Source of the DNA: an uncultured Lachnospiraceae bacterium | GTDB taxonomy: Bacteria > Bacillota > Clostridia > Lachnospirales > Lachnospiraceae | DNA length: 64,000 nt | Direction of reading: 5' to 3' | NCBI GenBank assembly: GCA_900550475.1 | Contig: URSA01000014.1 | Location: forward strand, 8,952-72,951 | Shown: positions 42,663-52,304 of the stretch, piece by piece | Position numbering within the stretch: position 1 is the first letter of the stretch | Layout: each line of letters starts with the position of its first letter | Notes under the pieces: model-generated | Database searches by the model: none | What the model saw: only the letters and a program-made list of their open reading frames with translations | Told to the model about the DNA's origin: nothing | Program-made: the position numbers and the translations under genes

Positions 42663-42685
42663 ATCGAATAAGGAGAAAACCAAAG

Positions 42686-44128
42686 ATGTACTGCCCAAAA
42701 TGTGGAAAACAAAATGCTGATGACGCGCGGTTCTGCACGGGATGCGGCGCGGTGCTGAACGAGGCACAGCCCGTGCAACCTCAGCCTATGGTGCAAACTG
42801 CGCCGGTGAAGAAAAAGAAAACCGGCTTCAAGGTATTTTTGGCGATCCTTGTGGTGCTTTTGCTGGTGGGAGTGGGCGTTGTGTCCTTTATGTTTATCAG
42901 CAAGGCGTCCCATGACAGAAAAGTGAAGGATCAGCTGGCACTGGCGGAGCAGTATCTGGACGAGCTGCAATACGAGGAAGCCATTGCCGCATACATGGCG
43001 GTGCTGGATCTGGAGCCTGCCAGCGAGGACGCAGCGGACGGCTTGACGGATACCTACATAAAGTGGGCGGAGAGCTGCGCGGCAGACGGCGATTATGACA
43101 AGGCACTGGAAATTTTGCAGAATGCCGACGACAGGGCATCCTCTAAAAAGATCAAGAAGCAGGTTTCGGAGATCGAGGCACAGCAGGAAGCGTATCAGGA
43201 GCAGCTCCGCATCGAGCAGGAACAGCGCGAGGAGGAAGAGCGGCAGCACCTTGCGGAGGAAGCACGGGAAAAGGCAGGCGAGACCCTGCAAAATTATCTG
43301 GACGCTACCCTGATTCCCACATACGGATTGTTGGATTGTAATGCGATCTATATGGCAGATTACGAAAGATATAAAGATTCTGAGTGGGATGCATATTCCA
43401 AGGGGCTAGGGGAAACAAAGACCATATTAATGTACGATATCCGGGACTATGACGGGGACGGACAGGCGGAGATGCTGGTTGCCGTCGGAAAGCCCGCTGA
43501 GTACGATTTCTGGGGGCCGGAAAGCTATGTAGAAATGTGGTTTCAGATGTATGAGGTGGAGGAATATACTGTTTATATGTCTGCAGAGCAGGATTCTGAA
43601 ACTGTCATGTCAGGAGGTCCGGATGCCATGGATCTCAATGTCTATCTGATGTATGACGGTACCTACAGCCACATCGCACTGGACAATCAGCAGTATTCCG
43701 CGCTGAGCGATGCCACCGGTATTGGATATTCTATTTATCTATGGAAATATGACGGTAACAGTTTCGTTGAGGAAATCAATTGTTGGACAGTCGGATATGG
43801 GTTGTCGGCCGGGGAAGAAGAATTGAAAAAATTTACAGATCAATTTGAGAGCCACGGTTTTTATGCCAGTGCGGAAAAAACCAGAGTCACTGACGGGTGG
43901 TGGATAGTGCCTGCTTATGATGCAGAGGGCGACCATTTGGAACGCCTGTTCAGGGTATGTGCAAGAAATCCTTATTATTATGACTCAGATCTGCATGCAA
44001 GTTCCGGGAACTGGAAACTTTGGTGGGAAGACGGAGATCTGGCCGGGCTTGGCTATGTCTATTACGGATTCGACAATAAAGATGGCGGAATGGCGGAACA
44101 GGTGGATGCACAGTATGGTCCCCGGTAG
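42686..44128 (+). CDS. Zinc-ribbon membrane protein, second tandem copy
   Basis: A 480-aa paralogue of the preceding gene, 23 nt after it, with the same order: zinc ribbon CPKCGKQNADDARFCTGCG, a shorter Pro/Gln linker (about 25 residues less), identical transmembrane and TPR-like part, and a C-terminal domain with YDIRDYDGDGQAEMLVAVG. From KKKKTGFKVF to NYLDATLIPTYGLLDCNAIY the two proteins are almost identical, after which they diverge. That pattern points to recent duplication or gene conversion with a fast-changing outer domain. AAGGAG precedes the ATG. The same-strand ABC exporter gene follows. Confidence 0.75.
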   Translation: MYCPKCGKQNADDARFCTGCGAVLNEAQPVQPQPMVQTAPVKKKKTGFKVFLAILVVLLLVGVGVVSFMFISKASHDRKVKDQLALAEQYLDELQYEEAIAAYMAVLDLEPASEDAADGLTDTYIKWAESCAADGDYDKALEILQNADDRASSKKIKKQVSEIEAQQEAYQEQLRIEQEQREEEERQHLAEEAREKAGETLQNYLDATLIPTYGLLDCNAIYMADYERYKDSEWDAYSKGLGETKTILMYDIRDYDGDGQAEMLVAVGKPAEYDFWGPESYVEMWFQMYEVEEYTVYMSAEQDSETVMSGGPDAMDLNVYLMYDGTYSHIALDNQQYSALSDATGIGYSIYLWKYDGNSFVEEINCWTVGYGLSAGEEELKKFTDQFESHGFYASAEKTRVTDGWWIVPAYDAEGDHLERLFRVCARNPYYYDSDLHASSGNWKLWWEDGDLAGLGYVYYGFDNKDGGMAEQVDAQYGPR

Positions 44129-44165
44129 TCAGAAATGACAGCGGAAACAAAGCAGTGACGGTGAT

Positions 44166-45926
44166 ATGAACAACAAAGAATATTCCACGGGGGAGCTGAT
44201 CAAACGATTTGCTCCCTACTATAAAAAGCATAAGGCGGTTATGATAACGGATCTGGCGTGCGCCTCGCTCACTACGGTATGTGAGCTGGTACTGCCCATG
44301 ATCATCCGCTACATTACCAATACGGGCATGCGCGATCTGGCGTCCCTGTCGGTCGGTGTGATCGGGAAATTGTCCCTTTTGTATCTGGTGCTGCGCATTG
44401 TGGACTGTCTGGCAAACTATTACATGGCGGATATGGGACATGTGATGGGAGCACGGATTGAGACGGATATGCGCAGGGACGCGTACAGCCATTTGCAGAT
44501 GCTTTCCAACACCTACTACAACAATACGAAGGTGGGACAGATCATGGGGCGTATCACCAATGATCTGTTTGACGTAACGGAATTTGCCCACCATTGCCCC
44601 GAAGAGTTCTTCATTGCCGGGATCAAGGCGCTTGTCTCCTTTATCATTCTGGGAATGGTGAACCTCCCGCTTACGGTGATGATTTTTGTGATCGTGCCTG
44701 TTATGGCATATGTCTGCATCAAGCTGAACCGCAGGAGCAGAAGGGCGTTTGCAAAGCAGCGTATGCAGATCGGAGAACTGAACGCCGCCATAGAGGACAG
44801 TCTGCTTGGACAGAAGGTGGTAAAGGCGTTTACCAATGAGGCGGTGGAGGTTGAGAAGTTTGAGAAGGGAAACCGGAAATTCTTCGATATCAAAAAAGAG
44901 ACTTACCGTTATATGGCAACATTCCAGACCGCAACCAGAGCGTTTGACGGTCTGATGTATCTGACAGTGATTCTCGGCGGCGGTATCTTCCTGATCAGGG
45001 GGCTGATTACCCCGGGAGATCTGGTTGCCTACATTATGTATGTCTCCACTCTGATCGCAACCATAAGAAGAATCATTGAGTTTGCGGAGCAGTTCCAGAG
45101 AGGACTGACCGGAATCGAACGCTTTTTACAGATCATGGATGCGGATATTGAGATTTTCGACGACGCGGATGCGGTGGAAATGCCGAAACCGAAGGGCGAA
45201 ATCACTTTTGAAAATGTATCCTTTGAGTATCCGGACGATCACAATATCGTCTTTACGGGGCTGAATCTGCATGTGAATGCAGGGGAGAAGCTCGCCATTG
45301 TAGGACCTTCCGGCGGCGGAAAGACGACGCTCTGTAATCTGATTCCAAGATTTTACGATGTGACGGCGGGAAAAATTCTGATAGACGGAACGGATATCAG
45401 GCATTTTACCTTGAAGAGTCTGCGCGGCAACATCGGGATTGTGCAGCAGGATGTGTACCTGTTTTCGGGAACTGTGCTGGAAAATATCCTGTACGGCTGC
45501 CCGCAGGCAACAAGGGAAGCGGCGATGGAAGCCGCCAGACAGGCAGGTGCCCATGAGTTTATCATGGAGCTGAAGGATGGGTACGATACCTATGTGGGAG
45601 AGCGGGGCGTGAAGCTTTCGGGAGGACAGAAGCAGCGGATCAGCATTGCCCGTGTGTTCCTGAAAAATCCGTCCATTATGATTCTGGATGAGGCGACATC
45701 CGCACTTGACAATGAGAGTGAGTTTGCCGTGGCAAATTCCCTGAACAGGCTGTCCGAGGGACGCACGACCATCACCATTGCCCATAGGCTTTCCAGCATC
45801 AAGAACTCTGATCGGATTCTGGTGCTTACGGACGAGGGCATTGTGGAGGAGGGAAACCATGCCTCCCTGATGGAACAAGAAGGGATGTATTACGATTTCT
45901 ATACCATGGCAGACAGGCTGAAATAG
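44166..45926 (+). CDS. ABC exporter half transporter, MsbA-like
   Basis: A 586-aa half transporter with six membrane helices (to about residue 320) and a nucleotide-binding domain: Walker A GPSGGGKTT near 380, Q-loop IVQQDVYLFSG, signature LSGGQKQRI near 484 and Walker B IMILDEATSALD with catalytic Glu near 510. All catalytic residues are present and no partner gene is adjacent, so a homodimer is likely. Substrate unknown; lipids, peptides or drugs are usual. It starts 37 nt after the zinc-ribbon gene and may share its transcript. Confidence 0.9.
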   Translation: MNNKEYSTGELIKRFAPYYKKHKAVMITDLACASLTTVCELVLPMIIRYITNTGMRDLASLSVGVIGKLSLLYLVLRIVDCLANYYMADMGHVMGARIETDMRRDAYSHLQMLSNTYYNNTKVGQIMGRITNDLFDVTEFAHHCPEEFFIAGIKALVSFIILGMVNLPLTVMIFVIVPVMAYVCIKLNRRSRRAFAKQRMQIGELNAAIEDSLLGQKVVKAFTNEAVEVEKFEKGNRKFFDIKKETYRYMATFQTATRAFDGLMYLTVILGGGIFLIRGLITPGDLVAYIMYVSTLIATIRRIIEFAEQFQRGLTGIERFLQIMDADIEIFDDADAVEMPKPKGEITFENVSFEYPDDHNIVFTGLNLHVNAGEKLAIVGPSGGGKTTLCNLIPRFYDVTAGKILIDGTDIRHFTLKSLRGNIGIVQQDVYLFSGTVLENILYGCPQATREAAMEAARQAGAHEFIMELKDGYDTYVGERGVKLSGGQKQRISIARVFLKNPSIMILDEATSALDNESEFAVANSLNRLSEGRTTITIAHRLSSIKNSDRILVLTDEGIVEEGNHASLMEQEGMYYDFYTMADRLK

Positions 45927-45952
45927 AATTTAAGAGGAAAGCAAAGGCAAAA

Positions 45953-47668
45953 ATGAGGCACGAAACAAAGCAGAACGTGAATCGAGTTTTACCCTTTTTA
46001 TTGGGGATATTGGCAGTTACCGCAGGGTATCTGCCGTATCTTGTTTTGAGGGAAAATTGTGTGATACCGGTGAGCGATCAGCTGGACGGAGAGATTGTGA
46101 CATACTATCTTGGGGCAAAGCATCTCTTTGACGGACGGAGCGTGTTCCCGGAGGTTATGTGTGGCGTGTCCCGCAATGCACTGATTCCGCCGTCTTTCCT
46201 GACGGTACTGTTTTACGCCGTACTGCCGCCCTTTCCGGCATTTCTGCTCAATCAGTACTGTGTGCTCCTTGCCGCGTTTACAGGCATGTATCTTTTGCAA
46301 AAGGAATTGGGAATTGACGTAAAAATTGCGTTTTGCGTGGCGGTCTTTTTTGCCTATCTTCCCTTTTACTCCGTGTACGGTCTGAGCGTTGCCGGACTTC
46401 CGCTTTTGGTTTATGCGGTAATCAGGCTGTGCAGGGGTGGGAAAAAGCTTCCGTGTTATGCGCTGATTGCGCTGTATTGCTTTTCCTCCTCTTTAGTTCT
46501 GATCGGGTATGCGGTGCTGGGGGCGCTTGTACTTGCGGCGGTTTTTGCCATTGCAAAAAGAAAATACCGCAAGGAGCTGCTGACTGCTTTTTTTCTTTCT
46601 CTGGCATGCTATGTATTGCAAAATATGTCCTTGCTGTTGCAGGTGTTTGCCGGAAACGGCGAGCCCAGCCACAAGGAGGAAATTGTATTGCAGGGTGTCC
46701 GGTTTCTGGACGGCTTGAAGGGGATTCTCTGGGAAGGAAATGCCTATGCGCCGACCTGTCAGAAGTACCTTGTGATACCCATTGCGGCGGTACTTTTCTT
46801 CGGCGGTATTTTTTATAAAAGGTGCGGCACACAGAGCCGGAACCTGCTTAAATTGACCGGACTGCTGACAGGGCTGATCCTGTTGATCGGACTTTTCTAT
46901 GCGGCGGCAAACTGCAATGCGGTGGTACAGATCCGCAATCAGATCGGAGGGCTTGTGAAGTATTTTCAGGCTGACCGTATTTACTGGTTTTATCCGCTGC
47001 TGTGGTATTTGGCACTCGGGTGCGCCCTGCAGATTATTTATGCGGAATTACCCCGGGTATGTGCATGGTGTGCAGGCATTGCGGTGCTTGGGTATGTGGG
47101 GATTGCGGTGCTGCTCGGCAGCAATTTTAAGTTGAATGTGCATCAGATGTTCAAACCAGAAACGCTTAAGATGGTTAGCTGGGAACAATATTTTGATGAA
47201 GCGTTGTACGCTGAAATCATGGAGTATATTGAGGAGGAGACCGGCATGACCCAAAGTGAATACCGGGTGGCAAGCCTGGGAATTCAGCCGGCGGTTGCGG
47301 TAATGAACGGGTTTTATACCATTGATATGTATTCCAATAATTACAGTCTTGCTTACAAGCATGCATTCCGAAGGATTATCGAGAGGGAACTCAACAGGAG
47401 CGCTCTCAACATTTTATATTTTGACGACTGGGGAAACCGCTGCTATCTCTGCTCCGCAGAGTACGGATTTGCCTCCTATTTCGGCAAGCAGTACGGGATT
47501 GTGTATCACAGTCTGGAGCTGAATACCGAAGCGATGGCGGAGATGAATTGCAAGTATATTCTGTCGGCGGGAGAGATTCAGACGGCGGAAGAGATGAATT
47601 TGTGTCTGGAACGGATTTTTGAGGAAGAGGACAGCTATTACAGGGTCTACTTGTATCGGATAGAGTAG
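45953..47668 (+). CDS. Polytopic membrane protein, YkoS/DUF6044-like
   Basis: A 571-aa protein with about ten hydrophobic segments in residues 12-410 and a soluble C-terminal part. The first outside loop has VIPVSDQLDGEIVTYYLGAKHLF (residues 37-59), with an Asp-rich motif in the place seen in GT-C-type glycosyltransferases and in YkoS-like proteins. This suggests work on a lipid-linked or surface glycan, but no proof is visible. It starts 26 nt after the ABC exporter and probably shares its operon; AGAGGAAAG precedes the ATG. Family name tentative. Confidence 0.6.
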   Translation: MRHETKQNVNRVLPFLLGILAVTAGYLPYLVLRENCVIPVSDQLDGEIVTYYLGAKHLFDGRSVFPEVMCGVSRNALIPPSFLTVLFYAVLPPFPAFLLNQYCVLLAAFTGMYLLQKELGIDVKIAFCVAVFFAYLPFYSVYGLSVAGLPLLVYAVIRLCRGGKKLPCYALIALYCFSSSLVLIGYAVLGALVLAAVFAIAKRKYRKELLTAFFLSLACYVLQNMSLLLQVFAGNGEPSHKEEIVLQGVRFLDGLKGILWEGNAYAPTCQKYLVIPIAAVLFFGGIFYKRCGTQSRNLLKLTGLLTGLILLIGLFYAAANCNAVVQIRNQIGGLVKYFQADRIYWFYPLLWYLALGCALQIIYAELPRVCAWCAGIAVLGYVGIAVLLGSNFKLNVHQMFKPETLKMVSWEQYFDEALYAEIMEYIEEETGMTQSEYRVASLGIQPAVAVMNGFYTIDMYSNNYSLAYKHAFRRIIERELNRSALNILYFDDWGNRCYLCSAEYGFASYFGKQYGIVYHSLELNTEAMAEMNCKYILSAGEIQTAEEMNLCLERIFEEEDSYYRVYLYRIE

Positions 47669-47690
47669 GACGGAAAGGATAGGAAGCGTC

Positions 47691-50600
47691 ATGGCATTTA
47701 CGCACCTGCATGTCCACACGGAATATTCCCTGCTGGACGGCTCCAACAAAATAAAAGAATATGTGAAGCGTGTGAAAGAGCTGGGAATGGACAGTGCCGC
47801 CATCACGGATCACGGCGTTATGTACGGTGTGATCGACTTTTACCGGGCAGCGCGGGAAGCAGGGATCAAGCCGATTCTGGGCTGCGAGGTCTATGTGGCA
47901 CCCAATTCAAGGTTTGACAAGGAGCTGACAGGCGGGGAGGACAGGTACTATCATTTGGTGCTTCTTGCCGAGAACAACACCGGTTATGCCAATCTGATGA
48001 AGATCGTGAGCCGGGGCTTTACCGAGGGCTATTACTACAAACCGCGGGTGGATATGGAGGTTCTGAACCGGTACCATGAGGGGATCATTGCCCTGTCCGC
48101 ATGTCTTGCCGGGGAAGTGCAGCGCTATATCGTGAAGGGACTTGTGGATGAAGCGCGCAAGGCGGCAAAAAAGTACGAGGCATGCTTCGGAAAGGGAAAC
48201 TACTTTTTGGAGATGCAGGATCACGGCATTCCCGAGCAGCGCACGGTGAATACGGAGCTGATGAAAATGAGCCGCGAGCTGGATATTCCGCTGGTGGTTA
48301 CGAATGATGTGCATTACACCTACAAGGAGGATGTGGATTCCCATGATATCCTGCTCTGCCTGCAGACGGGAAAGAAGCTAGCGGACGAGGACAGAATGCG
48401 CTATGTGGGCGGACAGTATTACGTCAAGAGCGAGGAGGAGATGAAGGGGCTGTTCCCCTATGCGTGGGAGGCGGTGGAAAACACCCAGAGGATTGCAGAC
48501 CGCTGCAATGTGGAAATTGAATTTGGCGTGACAAAGCTGCCGAAATATGATGTGCCGGAGGGGTACGATTCCTGGAGTTACCTGAACAAGCTCTGTACGG
48601 ACGGGCTGAAGGAGCGGTACGAGGATGAAAATAAGCCTGCGGGAAATACCGGGCAGACGCTGCGGGAGAGGCTGGATTATGAGCTGGGCGTCATCCGCAC
48701 CATGGGCTATGTGGATTATTTCCTGATCGTGTGGGATTTCATCAACTACGCGAAGGAAAACGGCATTCCGGTGGGGCCGGGAAGAGGATCGGCGGCGGGC
48801 AGCATCGTGGCTTACTGCCTGAAGATCACCAATATTGACCCGATCCGCTACAACCTGCTGTTTGAGCGTTTCCTAAACCCGGAACGTGTGTCCATGCCCG
48901 ATATTGACGTGGATTTCTGCTTTGAGAGAAGGCAGGAAGTGATCGATTATGTGGGGCGCAAGTACGGTGCCGACAAGGTGGTGCAGATCGTGACGTTCGG
49001 TACCATGGCGGCGAAGGGCGTGATCCGGGATGTGGGGCGCGTGATGGATCTGCCATATGCGTTTGTGGACTCCATTGCAAAGATGATTCCCAACGAGCTC
49101 AATATCACCATTGACCGGGCACTGGAGATGAACCCTGAGTTCCGCAACCTTTACAATAGTGACGAGCAGGTAAAGCATCTGATCGACATGTGCAGGCGGC
49201 TGGAAGGTCTGCCCAGACATACCTCCATGCATGCGGCGGGCGTGGTGATCTGCCAGAAATCGGCGGACGAGTTTGTGCCCCTGTCCCGGGGATCGGACGG
49301 TTCCATCACCACGCAGTTTACCATGACGACGCTGGAAGAGCTTGGACTTTTGAAGATGGACTTTCTGGGACTGCGCACCCTGACGGTGATCAAGGATGCC
49401 GTTGACATGATCGAGAAGGATACCGGGGTTCATATTGATGTGGATCACATCGACTATGACGACAAGAAGGTGCTCGACTCTATCGGCACGGGCAGGACGG
49501 ACGGCGTGTTCCAGTTGGAGAGCGCGGGGATGAAGAGCTTTATGAAGGAGCTGCGCCCCCAGAATCTGGAGGACGTGATCGCGGGAATTTCCCTGTACCG
49601 TCCGGGCCCCATGGATTTCATACCCAAATATATCAAGGGCAAGAACAACAGCGCGGATATCACATATGCGTGCCCGGAACTGGAGCATATTCTGGCACCC
49701 ACCTACGGCTGTATCGTGTATCAGGAGCAGGTTATGCAGATCGTGCGGGATCTGGGCGGCTACACGCTGGGCCGAAGCGATCTTGTGCGCCGTGCCATGA
49801 GCAAGAAGAAACAGTATGTGATGGAGAAGGAGCGCGCCAACTTTATCTACGGCAACGCGGAGGAGGGCGTTCCGGGATGTATTTCCCGGGGAATCAGTGA
49901 GGATGTGGCAGGGCAGATCTACGATACCATGATGGATTTTGCCAAGTATGCGTTCAACAAATCCCATGCTGCCTGCTATGCCGTGGTTTCTTACCAGACT
50001 GCATATTTGAAATATTACTACCCGGTGGAATTTATGGCGGCGCTGCTGACCTCCGTAATTGACAATCCCAAGAAGGTTGCGGAGTACATTCTGGTGTGCC
50101 GCAATATGGGCATTTCCATTCTGCCGCCCGACATCAATGAAGGAGAGAGCGGATTTTCCGTTTCCGGCGGAAGCATCCGTTATGCCCTGACCGCCATCAA
50201 GGGCGTGGGCTGGCCGGTGATCGAGGCGGTGGTAAATGAGCGCAGGGAGAGAGGCACGTTTACCAATCTGAAGGATTTTATCACCCGGATCGCGGACAAG
50301 GATGTGAACAGGCGGGCGATAGAGAACTTTATCAAGGCGGGGGCGCTGGACAGTCTGGGCGGAACCAGAAAGCAGTTCATGAGTGTGTATGTGCAGATCA
50401 TGGATCATGTGCAGCGCGACAAAAAGAACAATATGGCGGGGCAGATGTCCCTGTTTGACATAGTGGGGGAGGAGGAGAAGGACAGCTTTGACGTGAAGCT
50501 TCCCAATGTGGGAGAGTATTCCAAGGAAATGATGCTGGGATTTGAAAAGGAAGTGCTGGGCGTGTATGTCAGCGGTCATCCCCTGCAGGAATACGAGACC

Positions 50601-51170
50601 ACGTGGCGTAAGAGAATCAGCGCCACCACGGCGGATTTTGCGCTGGATGAGGAGACCAACACCGTGCGTATCAAGGACGGCGAGAACGTGGTTGTGGGAG
50701 GCATGATTGCGGAGAAAACCATCAAGTATACCAAGAATGACAAGGTGATGGCGTTTCTGACCATTGAGGATCTGGTGGGAACGGTGGAAGTGGTGGTATT
50801 CCCGAGGGATTATGAGAAGAATGCGGTGCTGCTTACGGAGGACGCGAAGGTGTTCGTGAGAGGCAGGGCTTCCGTGGAGGAGGACAAGGACGGCAAGATC
50901 ATCTGCGAGAAGATCATGGCATTTGACAAACCCACGAAGAAGCTCTGGATCCAGTTCCCGACCATGGAGGCATACAAGGAGTCGGAGCAGAAGCTGTTCG
51001 ACGCCATCGCGCAGTCGGAGGGGGATGACAGTGTTGCCATCTACATCCAGAATCCCAAGGCGATGCGGGAGCTCTCCCGCAACCATAACGTCAAGGCGGA
51101 CGAAGCCCTGATCCATGCGTTGCAGGAGCTTTTCGGGGAGCAGAATGTGCGCGCGGTACAGCAAGCGTAA
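47691..51170 (+). CDS. dnaE: DNA polymerase III subunit alpha
   Basis: An 1159-aa replicative polymerase of normal DnaE length. The N-terminal PHP domain starts FTHLHVHTEYSLLDG and continues AITDHGVMYG. The catalytic palm has GPGRGSAAGSIVAYCL near residue 365 and MPDIDVDFCFERR near 405 with the two metal-binding Asp residues. RPGPMDFIPKYI, the helix-hairpin-helix region and a C-terminal OB domain (VVVGGMIAEKTIKYTKNDKV) follow. No intein or frameshift is visible. It starts 22 nt after the membrane protein gene; GGAAAGG lies before the ATG. Confidence 0.96.
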   Translation: MAFTHLHVHTEYSLLDGSNKIKEYVKRVKELGMDSAAITDHGVMYGVIDFYRAAREAGIKPILGCEVYVAPNSRFDKELTGGEDRYYHLVLLAENNTGYANLMKIVSRGFTEGYYYKPRVDMEVLNRYHEGIIALSACLAGEVQRYIVKGLVDEARKAAKKYEACFGKGNYFLEMQDHGIPEQRTVNTELMKMSRELDIPLVVTNDVHYTYKEDVDSHDILLCLQTGKKLADEDRMRYVGGQYYVKSEEEMKGLFPYAWEAVENTQRIADRCNVEIEFGVTKLPKYDVPEGYDSWSYLNKLCTDGLKERYEDENKPAGNTGQTLRERLDYELGVIRTMGYVDYFLIVWDFINYAKENGIPVGPGRGSAAGSIVAYCLKITNIDPIRYNLLFERFLNPERVSMPDIDVDFCFERRQEVIDYVGRKYGADKVVQIVTFGTMAAKGVIRDVGRVMDLPYAFVDSIAKMIPNELNITIDRALEMNPEFRNLYNSDEQVKHLIDMCRRLEGLPRHTSMHAAGVVICQKSADEFVPLSRGSDGSITTQFTMTTLEELGLLKMDFLGLRTLTVIKDAVDMIEKDTGVHIDVDHIDYDDKKVLDSIGTGRTDGVFQLESAGMKSFMKELRPQNLEDVIAGISLYRPGPMDFIPKYIKGKNNSADITYACPELEHILAPTYGCIVYQEQVMQIVRDLGGYTLGRSDLVRRAMSKKKQYVMEKERANFIYGNAEEGVPGCISRGISEDVAGQIYDTMMDFAKYAFNKSHAACYAVVSYQTAYLKYYYPVEFMAALLTSVIDNPKKVAEYILVCRNMGISILPPDINEGESGFSVSGGSIRYALTAIKGVGWPVIEAVVNERRERGTFTNLKDFITRIADKDVNRRAIENFIKAGALDSLGGTRKQFMSVYVQIMDHVQRDKKNNMAGQMSLFDIVGEEEKDSFDVKLPNVGEYSKEMMLGFEKEVLGVYVSGHPLQEYETTWRKRISATTADFALDEETNTVRIKDGENVVVGGMIAEKTIKYTKNDKVMAFLTIEDLVGTVEVVVFPRDYEKNAVLLTEDAKVFVRGRASVEEDKDGKIICEKIMAFDKPTKKLWIQFPTMEAYKESEQKLFDAIAQSEGDDSVAIYIQNPKAMRELSRNHNVKADEALIHALQELFGEQNVRAVQQA

Positions 51171-51199
51171 AATTTGTGAAAAAAATATCATAAAAATGA

Positions 51200-51228
51200 T
51201 TGAAAATGCAGGGAAATAGGATTAAAAT
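51200..51228 (+). promoter_or_regulatory. Promoter of pfkA
   Basis: TTGAAA (51200-51205), 17-bp spacer, TAAAAT (51223-51228), 28 bp before the start; AGGAGG follows at 51243. Confidence 0.65.
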
Positions 51229-51256
51229 AGAATAAATTATTTAGGAGGACTGAATC

Positions 51257-52231
51257 ATGGCAGATCATGTAAAGACAGTAGCCGTGTTGACAAGCGGCGG
51301 CGACGCCCCCGGTATGAATGCCGCAATCCGCGCAGTTGTGCGTACTGCAATTGCCAGAGGATTGAATGTTAAGGGTATAGAGCGAGGCTATATGGGCCTT
51401 TTGAATGAAGAGATCATAGATATGGAGGCAAAGGATGTCTCCGATATTATCCAGCGAGGCGGTACGATTCTGGGAACAGCCAGATGCCCGGAGTTCAAAA
51501 ATCCGGAGGTACAGCAGCGCGGTGCGGATATCTGTAAGAAGCACGGAATCGACGGTCTGGTGGTAATCGGCGGCGACGGCTCCTACCGCGGCGCACAGGC
51601 GCTTGCGAGACTGGGCATCAATGCCATCGGACTTCCGGGAACCATCGATCTGGACATTGCATGTACGGATTACACCATTGGTTTCGACACCGCAATCAAC
51701 ACGGCGATGGAAGCCATTGATAAGGTAAGGGATACTTCCTCCTCCCATGAGCGCTGCAGTATCATCGAGGTTATGGGACGGAATGCCGGATACATCGCGC
51801 TGTGGTGCGGTATCGCAAATGGCGCCGAGGATATCCTTCTTCCCGAAAAATACGATTATGATGAGCAGGCGATCATTAACAACATCATCGAAAAGCGTAA
51901 GATGGGAAAGAAGCACCACATCATCATCAATGCAGAGGGAATCGGTCATTCCAATTCCATGGCAAAGAGAATCGAGGCGGCTACGGGCATTGAGACCCGT
52001 GCGACGATTCTGGGACATATGCAGCGCGGTGGTTCACCTACCTGCAAGGATCGTTACTACGCATCCATCATGGGCGCATATGCCGTAGATCTTCTGATTG
52101 CCGGAAAGACCAAGAGAGTGGTCGGCTACAAGCACGGTGAATTTGTGGACTTCGATATTGAGGAAGCACTGGCGATGACCAAGGGCATCCCCGAGTATCC
52201 CTATGAGATCAGCAGACTGCTGTCTAAATAA
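51257..52231 (+). CDS. pfkA: ATP-dependent 6-phosphofructokinase
   Basis: A 324-aa enzyme with LTSGGDAPGMNAAIRAVVR at the start, VVIGGDGSYRGA (ATP type, GGDGS), the catalytic loop GLPGTIDLDIACTDYTIGFD, RDTSSSHERCSIIEVMGRNAG and the HMQRGGSPTCKDR segment. The two loop aspartates are kept, but the usual TIDND reads TIDLD and GTDYT reads CTDYT; this variant is to my memory common in Lachnospiraceae. It commits fructose 6-phosphate to glycolysis. Monocistronic, with its own promoter and a terminator at 52244. Confidence 0.95.
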   Translation: MADHVKTVAVLTSGGDAPGMNAAIRAVVRTAIARGLNVKGIERGYMGLLNEEIIDMEAKDVSDIIQRGGTILGTARCPEFKNPEVQQRGADICKKHGIDGLVVIGGDGSYRGAQALARLGINAIGLPGTIDLDIACTDYTIGFDTAINTAMEAIDKVRDTSSSHERCSIIEVMGRNAGYIALWCGIANGAEDILLPEKYDYDEQAIINNIIEKRKMGKKHHIIINAEGIGHSNSMAKRIEAATGIETRATILGHMQRGGSPTCKDRYYASIMGAYAVDLLIAGKTKRVVGYKHGEFVDFDIEEALAMTKGIPEYPYEISRLLSK

Positions 52232-52243
52232 GCGGAAACATGT

Positions 52244-52273
52244 ACTCCTCACAGTGAAGCTGTGGGGAGTTTT
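52244..52273 (+). terminator. Terminator after pfkA
   Basis: ACTCCTCACAG and CTGTGGGGAGT with a TGAAG loop, followed by TTT. Confidence 0.75.
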
Positions 52274-52304
52274 CGTCTTATATGCAAGGTGAGGAGCACA
52301 GACC

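Noticed and set aside
48873..51191. A 772-codon open frame antisense to dnaE
   Set aside because: It mirrors the codon bias of the polymerase gene; its His/Leu/Arg-rich product has no recognisable motif, while the plus strand is certainly dnaE. The same holds for the 566-codon frame antisense to the M23 hydrolase (35429-37129).
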